Origin: a bacterium
GTDB taxonomy: Bacteria > Bacteroidota > Bacteroidia > Flavobacteriales > Schleiferiaceae
Direction: 5' to 3'
DNA: 63,219 bases
NCBI GenBank assembly: GCA_016125155.1
Contig: WGMI01000034.1
Coordinates: 1-63,219, forward strand
Made by a program: the position numbers and the translations under genes. Each line of letters opens with the position of its first letter. Positions within the stretch are counted from its first letter, which is position 1. Below are positions 1-8,002 of the stretch, in pieces. The notes under the pieces are model-generated. The model searched no databases. It saw only the letters and a list, made by a program, of their open reading frames with translations, and was not told the origin of the DNA.

Positions 1-2
1 AC

Positions 3-359
3 GGACTTGTAAGCGTAGAAGGTGGTAAAGATATTCTAACACGACAAATAACCTCCAATATGGCTATCAAAGGCGACTTGACCAATCCATACTCCTATTT
101 AAAAAATAAGTATTTGGAAAAAATTGCTGACTTGAATTTAATAGACGGAAGCATTATTGAAGCAAACAAGACAAATTTTTTAATTAAACATTTAGACATT
201 AAATCTGCCATTTACAATCCTTCTAAAAAGTTTGGAATGGGTACATACCCACACGATGGAAGAGTAACAATTGAAACTTACGATAACAAAAAAAGAGAAT
301 TCATAATTCTTGGAAAGCAATCAGGAGAACATATTGCAAACTTCATAACAACCAAATAA
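3..359 (+). CDS. Hypothetical protein, 5' end outside the window
   Basis: The reading frame is open to the left edge of the window, so this is the 3' part of a longer gene; an internal ATG at 60 is not needed as a start. The visible 118 residues are lysine-, asparagine- and isoleucine-rich and end in IANFITTK before TAA. I do not recognise the family. Base composition is far more AT-rich than the genes from 1.2 kb onward. The next gene starts 9 bases downstream on the same strand, so the two were probably co-transcribed. An attC-like palindrome follows that gene, which suggests both belong to a mobile cassette. Function is unknown. Confidence 0.5.
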   Translation, partial: GLVSVEGGKDILTRQITSNMAIKGDLTNPYSYLKNKYLEKIADLNLIDGSIIEANKTNFLIKHLDIKSAIYNPSKKFGMGTYPHDGRVTIETYDNKKREFIILGKQSGEHIANFITTK

Positions 360-368
360 AATAGACAA

Positions 369-1001
369 ATGAAAAAACTAATCTTATTCTTTATAATCAC
401 AGCAGTAACAACAATTACTACCTTCGGACAAAATTTTGAAGGGAAAATCATATACTCTGACACTTATAAAAGTAAAAACCCACAAGTGACAGACCAACAA
501 TGGAATTCAATGATGGGTTCTACACAAGAATACTTAATTAAAGGTGGCAACTACAAAAGCATTGTAAACGGAACGCTTGTTCAATGGCAACTTTACGTAA
601 ACAAAGACAACAAACTCTATAATAAAATGTCCAATTCCGAGACTGCATTTTGGAATGACGGCAGTGTTCAAGGTGACGAAGTATTAAAAGTTGAACTCAA
701 TAAAAACGCAACAGAAGTATTACGTTATAAATGTGATGAAGTTACTCTTACTTGCAAAAGTGGAGTTCAGAAATATTATTTCAATTCAAAACTTTCTGTT
801 GACACCAAACTGTTTGCAGGTCACAAATTTGGCAACTGGTTTGACTATCTTTCTAAATCAAACTCTTTGCCTTTATAGTCAGTTATTGAGACGGCACAAT
901 TTACTTTGGTGAGTATAGCAACAGACATAGAACCATTGAAACTTGACGACAAAGAATTTGAATTGCCGGTAGGTATAAAAACCGATAAAAGCCCTTACTA
1001 A
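369..1001 (+). pseudogene. Secreted protein interrupted by an in-frame TAG
   Basis: An AT-rich gene encoding a Sec-type signal peptide (MKKLILFFIITAVTTITTFG, then Q) and a soluble domain resembling small Bacteroidota periplasmic or outer-membrane proteins that respond to no named function. The frame stops at TAG 876-878 after residue 169. It then continues in the same frame for 40 codons to TAA at 999-1001, and the extension ends FELPVGIKTDKSPY, a plausible natural C-terminus for this kind of protein. TAG differs by one base from TAT or TAC (Tyr). I read it as one gene with a nonsense mutation; programmed readthrough or a sequencing error are alternatives. It lies 9 bases after the partial gene and before the attC-like site. 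Confidence 0.6.
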
Positions 1002-1020
1002 TGACAAGAAAACGAGCCGA

Positions 1021-1146
1021 TAACACGGGTTTTGCGTCAGGCGGGCTGACGTGCAAACTTGAAGCTTTGTGCTTCTATTAAACTTTAGTAATAAATTGAA
1101 ACTTTGTGCTCTCAAACCCGCACGAACGCCAAGCGCAGAACCGTTA
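1021..1146 (+). other. attC-like imperfect palindrome (possible integron cassette end)
   Basis: The left arm 1021-1054 (TAACACGGGTTTTGCG...) pairs imperfectly with the right arm 1120-1146 (...CGCAGAACCGTTA). The left arm carries extra unpaired bases and the structure is bounded by AAC on the left and GTT on the right. These are traits of integron attC sites: low sequence conservation, extrahelical bases and a folded bottom strand. The loop (about 65 bases) holds two near-direct repeats of TTGAAxCTTTGTGCT. The site directly follows AT-rich orphan genes, as expected for a cassette. No integrase is present in the window and the box sequences do not match the strict RYYYAAC/GTTRRRY consensus, so the assignment is tentative. 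Confidence 0.4.
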
Positions 1147-1184
1147 CCTATCGTTTCAGACAATACATCGCAACTAGGGAATAG

Positions 1185-1216
1185 AAAACACCGACCTCCT
1201 ATTCAGGAAGTCGGTG
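1185..1216 (-). terminator. Rho-independent terminator for the 1244-1792 gene
   Basis: Positions 1189-1200 and 1205-1216 form a 12-bp stem (one G-U pair) with the four-base loop ATTC. On the minus strand the stem is followed by TTTTCT (1188 down to 1183). It sits 28 bases beyond the stop of the minus-strand gene. Confidence 0.75.
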
Positions 1217-1243
1217 CATTGATTTATAGAACTATAGGGGAAG

Positions 1244-1792
1244 TCATCGGCTGCGCTTGTTCCAGCCGACCAACATCGTAACCCGCGTATCTTGTGGGCC
1301 GGGGACCACCGCAAAGTTGACCGGAAAGTTCATATAGCCACTGCGGAAGGTGTAGCCCGCCGCCAACACAAACCCATTGCCGGCAAGCGAAAGGTTTGGG
1401 CCGCATCCAAATTCCCAACCCTTATACGACCGAAAGCCCACCAGCAAGTTCGCACTCGGCAAGAGCAAGCCCTGGTCCATGCCCCCGAGCAACGGAATAA
1501 ACTCAAACAAACCCGCCGAACCATTGTCGGTCTGGAAATACATCCATTCAAACTGCCAACCAAACTGAGTCACAAAAGGATTGATCACCGTACCCGAGTC
1601 CAGCGCAAATCGATCTTCGGTCAGGGTCACAGCGCGGCCAAAATAGCTCACCCCCACCCGAGGGCCACTCAGGTGCAAAGCATCGATATAGGGCACATTG
1701 TCGTGGGTAATCACCGGGATGTCTTGGGCATGCGCGGTCAGCGCCAACGAGCCCATCAACAGAACGCCACACAGGTTTCGAACAGTGCTCAT
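1244..1792 (-). CDS. Secreted or outer-membrane hypothetical protein
   Basis: A 182-residue protein with a signal peptide ending ALTAHAQ. The mature part is rich in alternating aromatic and glycine residues and ends with strand-like segments (AAGYTFRSGYMNFPVNFAVV, then VTMLVGW), suggesting a small outer-membrane beta-barrel. I do not recognise a named family. An in-frame ATG lies 21 bases upstream (1813), but a -7-like box (GACCTTTG, one mismatch, 1823-1816) sits only two bases before it, so I prefer the start at 1792. It is monocistronic, with a clear terminator downstream. The base composition is GC-rich like the core genes and unlike the neighbouring cassette. Confidence 0.7.
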   Translation of the reverse strand: MSTVRNLCGVLLMGSLALTAHAQDIPVITHDNVPYIDALHLSGPRVGVSYFGRAVTLTEDRFALDSGTVINPFVTQFGWQFEWMYFQTDNGSAGLFEFIPLLGGMDQGLLLPSANLLVGFRSYKGWEFGCGPNLSLAGNGFVLAAGYTFRSGYMNFPVNFAVVPGPQDTRVTMLVGWNKRSR

Positions 1793-2016
1793 AGCATTTG
1801 GGTTTTGGTTCACAGCAAAGGTCCCCGGTCCCTATCGCCAGCCCCAATCGGATTTTGAATAAGCTTCGGTTTTTAAGAGGATGCCCTGCCAAATTCGGGA
1901 TCCGATAGAGTTTGAGCAGAACCGTTTGGATGAATCTGCCAGAGTGCCGCTTTCGCGGACAGGGAATTTCATTTTTCCCGACGCGCAGGAACATTTTTTT
2001 TGCAGAATTTGCAACC

Positions 2017-2991
2017 ATGCGCTACCAAACCCAATTGTGCGCCGCCATTCGTCTAAAAACCGGATCGCTCCAACAGGCCGCCATAGAGATGAGCGAAATC
2101 CTCGGCTTGAGCATGGACTCCGCCTATCGCCGGATGCGCGGAGAAACCGCCCTCACCTACGAAGAGGCCGGCAAACTCGCCGAGCACTATCGGCTGCATG
2201 GGGTTTTGTTCGACTCGGGAAACGAGAGCCAGATCCGCTTCAACCGCCGCCGGTTGATCGATACGCCCGAAGCCTTTGCCGAATACCTCGAAACCAGTCT
2301 GGGCTGGATGGAATCCTTTCCGCGTCTGTCAAACGCCCGACTCATCTATTCCGCCAAAGACGTACCGATTTACCATCAGTTTGGCTATCCCGAGCTCGCG
2401 CGGTTCAAGTTTCGGGTGTGGATGAACAACCTCTACGGACTCGGACAAAAGGAACCCGAAACCGACGACGCTGTTCTTGGGCGCATCATGGATATGGCCG
2501 CACGGCTGCACAGCGCTTACCGAAGAGTTCCTGTGACCGAAATCTGGAACGATTCGAGCATTTTCAGCCTCGTCAAGCAGCTCGAATACTATTGGTTTAT
2601 CGAGGCCATCACCAAAACGCAGGTACACCGCATCATCGAAGACGCCGAGGCCATGATCGAATCCATCGACGTGGACGCCAATGCCGGTTGTCGATGTTTG
2701 CCCGACGGCACCCAAACCGCGGTCGATTTTGAGATGTTCTACCACGAAGTCCTGATCATGGACAACCACTTGTTGTTGTGGTCGGAAACTGAGAAGACGG
2801 TGTTTTTGAGTTGGGGCGGACTCAATTTTATCCACTCCTCAGAAACGGCCATGGTCGAAGACATGAAGCGCTTCCTCGACGGCCAGTGCCGTCGGTCGGT
2901 GCCGATGAGCAAGGTGAACGAGCGAGACCGCAGCCGCTGGAAAAACCGCACCCTGAAACAACTTGAAGACCTCCGCGCCCGGATTCAGTAA
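2017..2991 (+). CDS. HTH-type regulator with a large C-terminal domain
   Basis: A 324-residue protein. The first ~70 residues contain a helix-turn-helix-like region (LQQAAIEMSEILGLSMDSAY, then RRMRGETALTYEEAGKL), a pattern of Bacteroidota regulators in which the recognition helix is followed by YRR-x-RGE. The remaining ~250 residues are a conserved-looking effector domain without a motif I can name. The open frame extends upstream to 1912, but residues before the ATG at 2017 look like non-coding translation. The ATG follows a T-rich stretch. A shorter protein at 29824-30081 shares the HTH pattern. The likely role is a cytoplasmic transcriptional regulator; the signal and targets are unknown. 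It is convergent with the next gene, with 6 bases between the stops. Confidence 0.7.
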   Translation: MRYQTQLCAAIRLKTGSLQQAAIEMSEILGLSMDSAYRRMRGETALTYEEAGKLAEHYRLHGVLFDSGNESQIRFNRRRLIDTPEAFAEYLETSLGWMESFPRLSNARLIYSAKDVPIYHQFGYPELARFKFRVWMNNLYGLGQKEPETDDAVLGRIMDMAARLHSAYRRVPVTEIWNDSSIFSLVKQLEYYWFIEAITKTQVHRIIEDAEAMIESIDVDANAGCRCLPDGTQTAVDFEMFYHEVLIMDNHLLLWSETEKTVFLSWGGLNFIHSSETAMVEDMKRFLDGQCRRSVPMSKVNERDRSRWKNRTLKQLEDLRARIQ

Positions 2992-2997
2992 AGGGGC

Positions 2998-3741
2998 CTA
3001 TTGAATGCCGCGCTCGGCGCACACCGTTTGGTAGGCGTGCTGCACCTTGATAAACTGTTCTTGAGCCGACTTAATGACCTCTGAACCATAGCCTTCCAAA
3101 CGATCTGGATGGAACTTCATCGCCATGCGTCGATAGGCTTTTTTAACCTCTTCGTCGCTGGCTTCCGGATTGATTTCCAGGATCTCGTAGTGGTGAGAAC
3201 CCTCGGTGGCGAAAAAGGCCCTCATGGCCTGAAAATCTTTTTCGTTGATGTAGAGATAAGAGGCGATGGTCTTGAGCGTATGAACCTCCCGACTGTCCAC
3301 TTTTCCGTCGGCTTCGGCAATGCCAATGAGGAAGTGCATCAACTGCAGTCTACCCGAGTGCGGCATGTTCTTGCGAATCTGGGCGCATACCGAGCTCAAC
3401 GGAATGCGTTGCTCTGCGAAACGCTTGAACAAATCGAAACTCTCCTGAGCCCTTTTAGGGCCAAAGTTTTTGACGAAATACTGCCGGACGAAGTCGGTCT
3501 CTTTGGGGTTGCTTTCGCCATCGGCTTTGATCACCACAGCCGCCAGCACCAACATACTGGCCTCAAAGTCGGCCGGACGGGTGCGCTGTTCCGGTTTTCG
3601 CGCCCCGTTGCTCGATCCGTTCTGTACGGAGTTCAATGTCCCTTCGGCCGCTGCTCCCAGTGCCAAGCCGAGGAGACCTCCAATAGGTCCACCAAAGGCC
3701 CAGCCCAATCCGCCCGCCACCCACTTGATGTATTCCGACAT
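2998..3741 (-). CDS. TerB-like and DnaJ-domain co-chaperone (DjlA-like)
   Basis: A 247-residue protein. The N-terminus is a glycine-rich hydrophobic hairpin (GGLGWAFGGPIGGLLGLALG), probably membrane-associated. Residues ~58-165 form a TerB-like helical domain (ASMLVLAAVVIKADGE and a second IGIAEADGKVD half, both typical of TerB). Residues ~183-247 form a J domain with the essential HPD motif (MKFHPDRL), which stimulates the ATPase of DnaK-type Hsp70. The order TerB then J is that of DjlA-like co-chaperones. It stands alone and ends with TAG. The Hsp70 partner is not in the window. The architecture is clear; the client is unknown. Confidence 0.85.
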   Translation of the reverse strand: MSEYIKWVAGGLGWAFGGPIGGLLGLALGAAAEGTLNSVQNGSSNGARKPEQRTRPADFEASMLVLAAVVIKADGESNPKETDFVRQYFVKNFGPKRAQESFDLFKRFAEQRIPLSSVCAQIRKNMPHSGRLQLMHFLIGIAEADGKVDSREVHTLKTIASYLYINEKDFQAMRAFFATEGSHHYEILEINPEASDEEVKKAYRRMAMKFHPDRLEGYGSEVIKSAQEQFIKVQHAYQTVCAERGIQ

Positions 3742-3833
3742 AGGGGGGGCAAGATACCAAAGTCCCTCGGCTCAAAAGGAGGGGCAGAACTATGCTAAAT
3801 AGGGGGACAAACGGGAGACACGCGGTAAGAGAC

Positions 3834-3857
3834 AAAAAAAAGGCACCGTGAGGTGCC
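3834..3857 (-). terminator. Terminator downstream of the 33-residue peptide gene
   Basis: A six-base-pair stem GGCACC (3842-3847) / GGTGCC (3852-3857) with loop GTGA is followed on the minus strand by eight T (3841-3834). It lies 102 bases beyond the stop of the small membrane-peptide gene and supports that gene being transcribed. Confidence 0.75.
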
Positions 3858-3958
3858 CAAGTCCGTTTTCCACGAAGGAGTTAAACAAAGAGAAGAGCCG
3901 ACGCTCTTTCGATCAAACCCACCAGGGTCCGACCCGATATGGGGCTCTCCAGGGTAGA

Positions 3959-4060
3959 TCAGAAACCCGCGACCATTACTGCAAAGGCCACGATGGCAGC
4001 AATCAATGCAATAACGCCTGCGATTTGGATCGACATCTTGGTTTTGTCAGTGAGTTCCAT
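3959..4060 (-). CDS. 33-residue single-pass membrane peptide
   Basis: An ATG at 4060-4058 opens a 33-codon frame ending TGA at 3961-3959. The peptide has a short charged N-terminus (MELTDKTKMSIQ) and one uninterrupted hydrophobic helix (IAGVIALIAAIVAFAVMVAG), then Phe and the stop. An A-rich leader (AAAGAAACTTAA) precedes the ATG, as is common where Bacteroidota lack a strong Shine-Dalgarno sequence, and a good terminator follows. The gene occupies an otherwise empty 450-base gap. I know of no named family; small membrane peptides often modulate larger membrane complexes, but that is only an analogy here. The translation is inferred, not proven. Confidence 0.55.
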   Translation of the reverse strand: MELTDKTKMSIQIAGVIALIAAIVAFAVMVAGF

Positions 4061-4198
4061 GGCGTACGTAGTTAAGTTTCTTTAGGACAATTTGCGACGA
4101 TTTAAAATTAGAGAAATCCAAACATCTGTCCAAATCAACTTTTTAACGATGTATTCAAAGGAATTATTTATAACACCAAAGTGGCCTTTCAATGAGTG

Positions 4199-4603
4199 TC
4201 AGCTGATGGGGTTGAGCACCACACTAAAAATGATTAAGCTGTTGGGGTCTCGGCCAAACTGCAATTTTTCCAGGGCCTCCGGGATGTCCTTGGCGCGGAA
4301 ATACGAAGTGTGGAGCTCGCTTTCGCCTTTGGCCGTCCACTGGATGGTATAGCTGTTCCGCTTGTCCCGGTAGGTTTGGATGTACTCGTACATCTGCTCC
4401 ATGCAATCCAACCGATCTCGACCCTCCACCCAATGAAAGAGAAAGCTTTGACGATGCCGGGGGTTTACAGTGATTAAGTTGAGGCGGACTGTTCGATCAT
4501 AGTCCTGAAAATCAAAAAGCAATGTGGTTTCTCCCAAAGAGAGGTAGGCTTCGATTTCGCGTTGAAGCCGCGCAATTTTTAGGGACTCTTGTTCGAGATT
4601 CAT
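4199..4603 (-). CDS. Hypothetical cytoplasmic protein, 134 aa
   Basis: Starts MNLEQESLKIARLQREIEAY, a short amphipathic helix, followed by a mixed alpha/beta region rich in aromatic residues (FDFQDYDRTVRLNLITVN; FLFHWVEGRDRLDCMEQMYE). No signal peptide and no recognised catalytic motif. Residues upstream of this Met in the same open frame look like antisense noise, so the start at 4603 is preferred. It follows the 4621-5100 gene by 17 bases on the same strand and is probably its operon partner. Function unknown. Confidence 0.65.
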   Translation of the reverse strand: MNLEQESLKIARLQREIEAYLSLGETTLLFDFQDYDRTVRLNLITVNPRHRQSFLFHWVEGRDRLDCMEQMYEYIQTYRDKRNSYTIQWTAKGESELHTSYFRAKDIPEALEKLQFGRDPNSLIIFSVVLNPIS

Positions 4604-4620
4604 GGGTGGGGTGGGGAATT

Positions 4621-5100
4621 TTAGGGGTGGGTGAGAAACAGTCGGAGATCGCCCATATCGAGGACCAGATAGTGGGCATTGAGGTAGTGAATCGTCCATC
4701 GGTCGCGCTCCGGACCGTTTGGGGTGGAAGCGAGGACCAGGGCTCGTTCTACGAGGGTGTAATAGACCTCGATGGGGCGGCTTTCCCCTTTGGAATTCGC
4801 TCCTGAAAAGGGCTCCAGGCGCAGCATGCCCCCCGAGAAGTGATACAGATCGGGTACGGCCTCCTGAAGCAAATCGCCCGGAGGACCCTGGGTGGCGTGG
4901 GTTTCGGGGATACGGCCCGGGTCGAGATAGGCCAGGGCTTCCCACGGGCCGTTTTCGAGCAAGGAGATGACCGATCCTTCAATGGGATAAGGCGGTGCTA
5001 TCAGCATTTGGTACACCCGATCCACAGGGTTTTCGGGTTCCTGAGCCCTGACTTCCCAACTGCCCATAACACACAGCCAGAGCACGAGAACCTTATGCAT
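4621..5100 (-). CDS. Secreted hypothetical protein, 159 aa
   Basis: A signal peptide (MHKVLVLWLCVMGSWEVRAQ) is followed by a 139-residue soluble domain containing PVDRVYQMLIAPPYPIEGSV and a beta-rich C-terminal half (RPIEVYYTLVERALVLAST; WTIHYLNAHYLVLDMGDLRL). It is probably periplasmic. I do not recognise the family. The start ATG at 5100-5098 lies only 10 bases from the divergent rsmI start at 5111, so the two promoters must overlap the opposite coding regions. First gene of a two-gene minus-strand operon with 4199-4603. Confidence 0.65.
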   Translation of the reverse strand: MHKVLVLWLCVMGSWEVRAQEPENPVDRVYQMLIAPPYPIEGSVISLLENGPWEALAYLDPGRIPETHATQGPPGDLLQEAVPDLYHFSGGMLRLEPFSGANSKGESRPIEVYYTLVERALVLASTPNGPERDRWTIHYLNAHYLVLDMGDLRLFLTHP

Positions 5101-5110
5101 CTTTGAGGCG

Positions 5111-5806
5111 ATGAAGCTGTACGTGGTACCGACACCGGTCGGCAATAGAGAAGACATTACTTTGAGGGCCTTGCGCTTGCTGAAAGAAGTGGATTTGATC
5201 GTCGCCGAAGACACGCGCAACACGGGGATGTTGCTCAAACACCTCGGGGTTTCGACGCCTATGCGAAGGTACCATATGCACAACGAGCACAAAGTGGTCG
5301 AAGGGTTGGTGGACGAAATGGCCGGAGGGCTGAGTGTCGCCCTTGTTTCGGACGCGGGTACACCCGGAATCTCGGACCCGGGTTTTTTGTTGGTACGGGC
5401 TTGCTTAAAACGGGGTGTTCCCGTCGAGTGTCTGCCGGGCGCCACGGCTTTTGTCCCCGCCCTGGTGGCATCGGGTTTTCCATGCGATCGGTTTGTATTT
5501 GAGGGCTTTTTGCCGCTTAAGAAAGGGCGGAAGACGCGTTTGATCGAGTTGGCTGAATCCGATCGGACCGTGGTACTGTACGAGGCGCCCCATCGGCTGC
5601 TCCGGTTGCTCGACGAATTGACAGGAATCTGCGGTCCCGACCGGAAGGCCTGTGTGGCGCGCGAAATCAGCAAAGTGTACGAGCAATTTCACCGCGGAAC
5701 CCTCGCCGAACTCAGTGCCTACTTTACCGATCAGCCCCCCCGGGGTGAATTGGTCGTTTTGTTGGGGGCCCGGAGCGCGAAAGAGGAAAACCAAACCGAA
5801 GCCTGA
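5111..5806 (+). CDS. rsmI: 16S rRNA (cytidine1402-2'-O)-methyltransferase
   Basis: A 231-residue member of the tetrapyrrole-methylase-fold superfamily. It begins MKLYVVPTPVGNREDITLRA, the RsmI signature (PTPIGN-x-x-DIT), followed by AEDTRNTGMLLKHLG, SDAGTPGISDPG and LPGATAFVPALVASGFP, all diagnostic. RsmI uses S-adenosylmethionine to 2'-O-methylate C1402 of 16S rRNA in the decoding centre. The length is typical of short Bacteroidota forms. It lies 7 bases before the DAHP synthase gene, so the two probably share a transcript. A near-consensus -7 box (CATCTTTG, 5098-5105) overlaps the start of the divergent gene. Confidence 0.95.
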   Translation: MKLYVVPTPVGNREDITLRALRLLKEVDLIVAEDTRNTGMLLKHLGVSTPMRRYHMHNEHKVVEGLVDEMAGGLSVALVSDAGTPGISDPGFLLVRACLKRGVPVECLPGATAFVPALVASGFPCDRFVFEGFLPLKKGRKTRLIELAESDRTVVLYEAPHRLLRLLDELTGICGPDRKACVAREISKVYEQFHRGTLAELSAYFTDQPPRGELVVLLGARSAKEENQTEA

Positions 5807-5813
5807 GGGTTTT

Positions 5814-6941
5814 ATGGATATGATCAATGATGCCAAGGGCTTTTTTGACTGTGCCCCCGGCCGTGTTTTTGTCGGAGCAGGGCCTTGCGGGGCCGAGAGT
5901 CCTGAACAACTGGAACAGTCTGCTGCGGCCTTGGCGGCCACAGGGCAGGTACGGCTGATGCGGGCGGGCATTTGGAAGCCGCGCACCCGTCCAGGTAGTT
6001 TTGAAGGACTCGGAATTCCCGCCTTGGGCTGGCTGGTTGAGGCGGGGAAGCGACATGGACTGGCCACGGCCACCGAAGTGGCCACTGCCGAACACGCGGA
6101 GGCTGCGCTCAAGGCCGGTGTGGATGTGTTGTGGTTGGGTGCGCGCACTACGGTGAATCCCTTTTACGTTCAGGAGATTGCAGAAGCCCTTCGAGGCGTG
6201 AAGGTGCCGGTGATGGTGAAGAATCCGGTACATCCCGAGCTGCCGTTGTGGTTGGGTGCCATCGAGCGGTTGCACAGTGTGGGACTCGAAGATTTGGCGG
6301 CGGTTCACCGCGGATTTTACTCGGCTTCTGCCGGGGTGTTGAGAAACGAGCCCAAATGGGAACTCGCCGTGGCCTTGCGCGAAAAAATGCCCGAAATTCC
6401 TTTACTGTGCGATCCGAGCCATATTGCAGGCGATCGGCGTTGGGTGACCGAAATTGCGCAAACAGCCTTGGATTTGCGCTACGATGGCTTGTTGGTCGAA
6501 GTTCACCCCCGCCCGGAGTCGGCTTTGAGCGATGGGGGTCAGCAATGGCCCTTGGCCGATTTTGGCCGCTGGCTCGAAGCACTGCAAGTGCGAAGCGATG
6601 AACGCGTCTTGGCAGAATTGCCCGCAGATTTGTTGGAAGTGCGCACGGCCATAGACGCCATTGACCGGGGTTTGGTGGCTTTGATTGCGCAGCGGTTTGC
6701 CCTGCTCGAACCCATTGCCCAAGTCAAGAAACGAGAAGGTTTGGCCTTGTTTCAGCTCGATCGGTGGATGGAAATTGTGCGTACCCGCAAGGAATGGGGC
6801 GAGGCCTCAGGCGCCCTACCCGAAGCGTTGTTGCAGGAACTCTTTGAGGTAATCCACAAACACGGACTGCTCGAACAGGTTAATGCTTGGCGCTCCCTTC
6901 CGCCTGAAAGTCTCAACCGTTGCGCAGAAGGAGGTTGCTGA
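5814..6941 (+). CDS. Bifunctional DAHP synthase / chorismate mutase
   Basis: A 375-residue fusion. Residues ~15-265 are a class I DAHP synthase of the KDO8P-synthase-like type: GAGPCGAES at the N-terminus, RAGIWKPRTRPGSFEGLG, VMVKNPVHPELPLW, and LLCDPSHIAGDRRWV with the metal-site Cys, His and Asp. The enzyme condenses phosphoenolpyruvate and erythrose 4-phosphate at the entry of the shikimate pathway. Residues ~270-355 are an AroQ-type chorismate mutase (LLEVRTAIDAIDRGLVALIA) that converts chorismate to prephenate. The fusion is normal in Bacteroidota and may give prephenate-dependent feedback. The start at 5814 is 7 bases after the rsmI stop; Met at 5820 is an alternative. Its 3' end overlaps the convergent arginase-family gene by 29 bases. 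Confidence 0.93.
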   Translation: MDMINDAKGFFDCAPGRVFVGAGPCGAESPEQLEQSAAALAATGQVRLMRAGIWKPRTRPGSFEGLGIPALGWLVEAGKRHGLATATEVATAEHAEAALKAGVDVLWLGARTTVNPFYVQEIAEALRGVKVPVMVKNPVHPELPLWLGAIERLHSVGLEDLAAVHRGFYSASAGVLRNEPKWELAVALREKMPEIPLLCDPSHIAGDRRWVTEIAQTALDLRYDGLLVEVHPRPESALSDGGQQWPLADFGRWLEALQVRSDERVLAELPADLLEVRTAIDAIDRGLVALIAQRFALLEPIAQVKKREGLALFQLDRWMEIVRTRKEWGEASGALPEALLQELFEVIHKHGLLEQVNAWRSLPPESLNRCAEGGC

Positions 6942-7941
6942 GTCGATAAAGCAACCGAGCCCCGACCATGGCATCCCAGTCTTCTCCCGTTTGGGCGACG
7001 ACTTCGTTGAGGTCAAAGCCGATCAAGGTGCGGCCACTTTGATGAACGGCTTCGAGCAAATACAGGGCTTCGTTCCACTGCAGTCCTCCGGGTACCGGAG
7101 TGCCGGTGCGCGGGCACAGCGAGGGGTCGAGCCCATCGATGTCAAAACTGACGTAGACCTTGTCCGGTAAATCGCGGACGATGGCATCTACCAAGGATGA
7201 AAATTGGGCGCCCTCGAACATTTTTTGGCGCAGATCGCGGTCGTACCACGCGCGGATGCGGTCGCCTTCCGTGCGGACCTTCTCGAGTTCTTCGTCGCAA
7301 TAGTCTCGAATTCCGACCTGCACCAGTTTGTGCACTTGGGGTAGTTCGAGGGCATTGTGCATGATCGAGGCGTGAGAATAGACGAAGCCTTCAAAGGCCT
7401 TGCGCAAATCGAAATGCGCATCGATTTGAAGGATGCCAAAGTGCTCGTGACGTTCGGCCAAAGCCCGGATGAGTCCCAAAGGGGTGCTGTGATCGCCCCC
7501 GAGTAGCCCTACTTTTTTACCCCGATCGAGTTCGGTCGCACAGAGCTCGTAGACGCGGTCGACCATAAACTGACAGGCCTTGTTGGTCTTTTCAAGCGAT
7601 TCGGCGGGCTTTTTGCCCGAAGACAGCCGCTCCAAATGTTTGAGGGCTTGCTGACGGGCTTTGATGCCCTTGGCTTCCAGTTCTCCATCGACGGGCAACA
7701 AGGCGATTCCATTTTTCCAACCGGAAGGGTAGATGGGATCGTAGAGATCTACTTGCCAAGAGGCCTGGACCAAGGAGGGAATCGATTCAGCAGCCCCTTC
7801 CCGATACGATACGGTGGCCGCCCAAGGAACGGGTACAATGACCAGCTTGGATTGTTCCGGAGCAATAGGCAATCCGAACAGTCCGTCAGAAACGGCCAAG
7901 CCATTGGGGTCGAAGTCGGGAGGAAAGAGGGGGTGTTCCAT
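6913..7941 (-). CDS. Arginase/agmatinase/formimidoylglutamase family hydrolase
   Basis: A 342-residue ureohydrolase with the binuclear manganese motifs LLGGDHSTP, LQIDAHFDLR and SFDIDGLDP, plus the C-terminal FDLNEV segment. Arginase-family enzymes hydrolyse guanidino or formimidoyl groups; substrate (arginine, agmatine or formimidoylglutamate) cannot be told from sequence alone. An insertion of about 60 residues (EAKGIKARQQALKHLERLSS and on) separates the N-terminal strand from the first metal motif, as in some Bacteroidota members. I chose Met at 7941 because a near-consensus -7 box (TATCTTCG) lies between this Met and the alternative start at 7965. It overlaps the 3' end of the DAHP synthase gene. 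Confidence 0.85.
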   Translation of the reverse strand: MEHPLFPPDFDPNGLAVSDGLFGLPIAPEQSKLVIVPVPWAATVSYREGAAESIPSLVQASWQVDLYDPIYPSGWKNGIALLPVDGELEAKGIKARQQALKHLERLSSGKKPAESLEKTNKACQFMVDRVYELCATELDRGKKVGLLGGDHSTPLGLIRALAERHEHFGILQIDAHFDLRKAFEGFVYSHASIMHNALELPQVHKLVQVGIRDYCDEELEKVRTEGDRIRAWYDRDLRQKMFEGAQFSSLVDAIVRDLPDKVYVSFDIDGLDPSLCPRTGTPVPGGLQWNEALYLLEAVHQSGRTLIGFDLNEVVAQTGEDWDAMVGARLLYRLSNLLLRNG

Positions 7942-8002
7942 AGGTGCCCGAAGATAAATCGACACCTGCTAGGCTTGAAAACGAACCCGATGCTTTTCGA
8001 CT

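Noticed and set aside
1..1170. A complete integron
   Set aside because: Only one attC-like site is visible and there is no integrase in the window.
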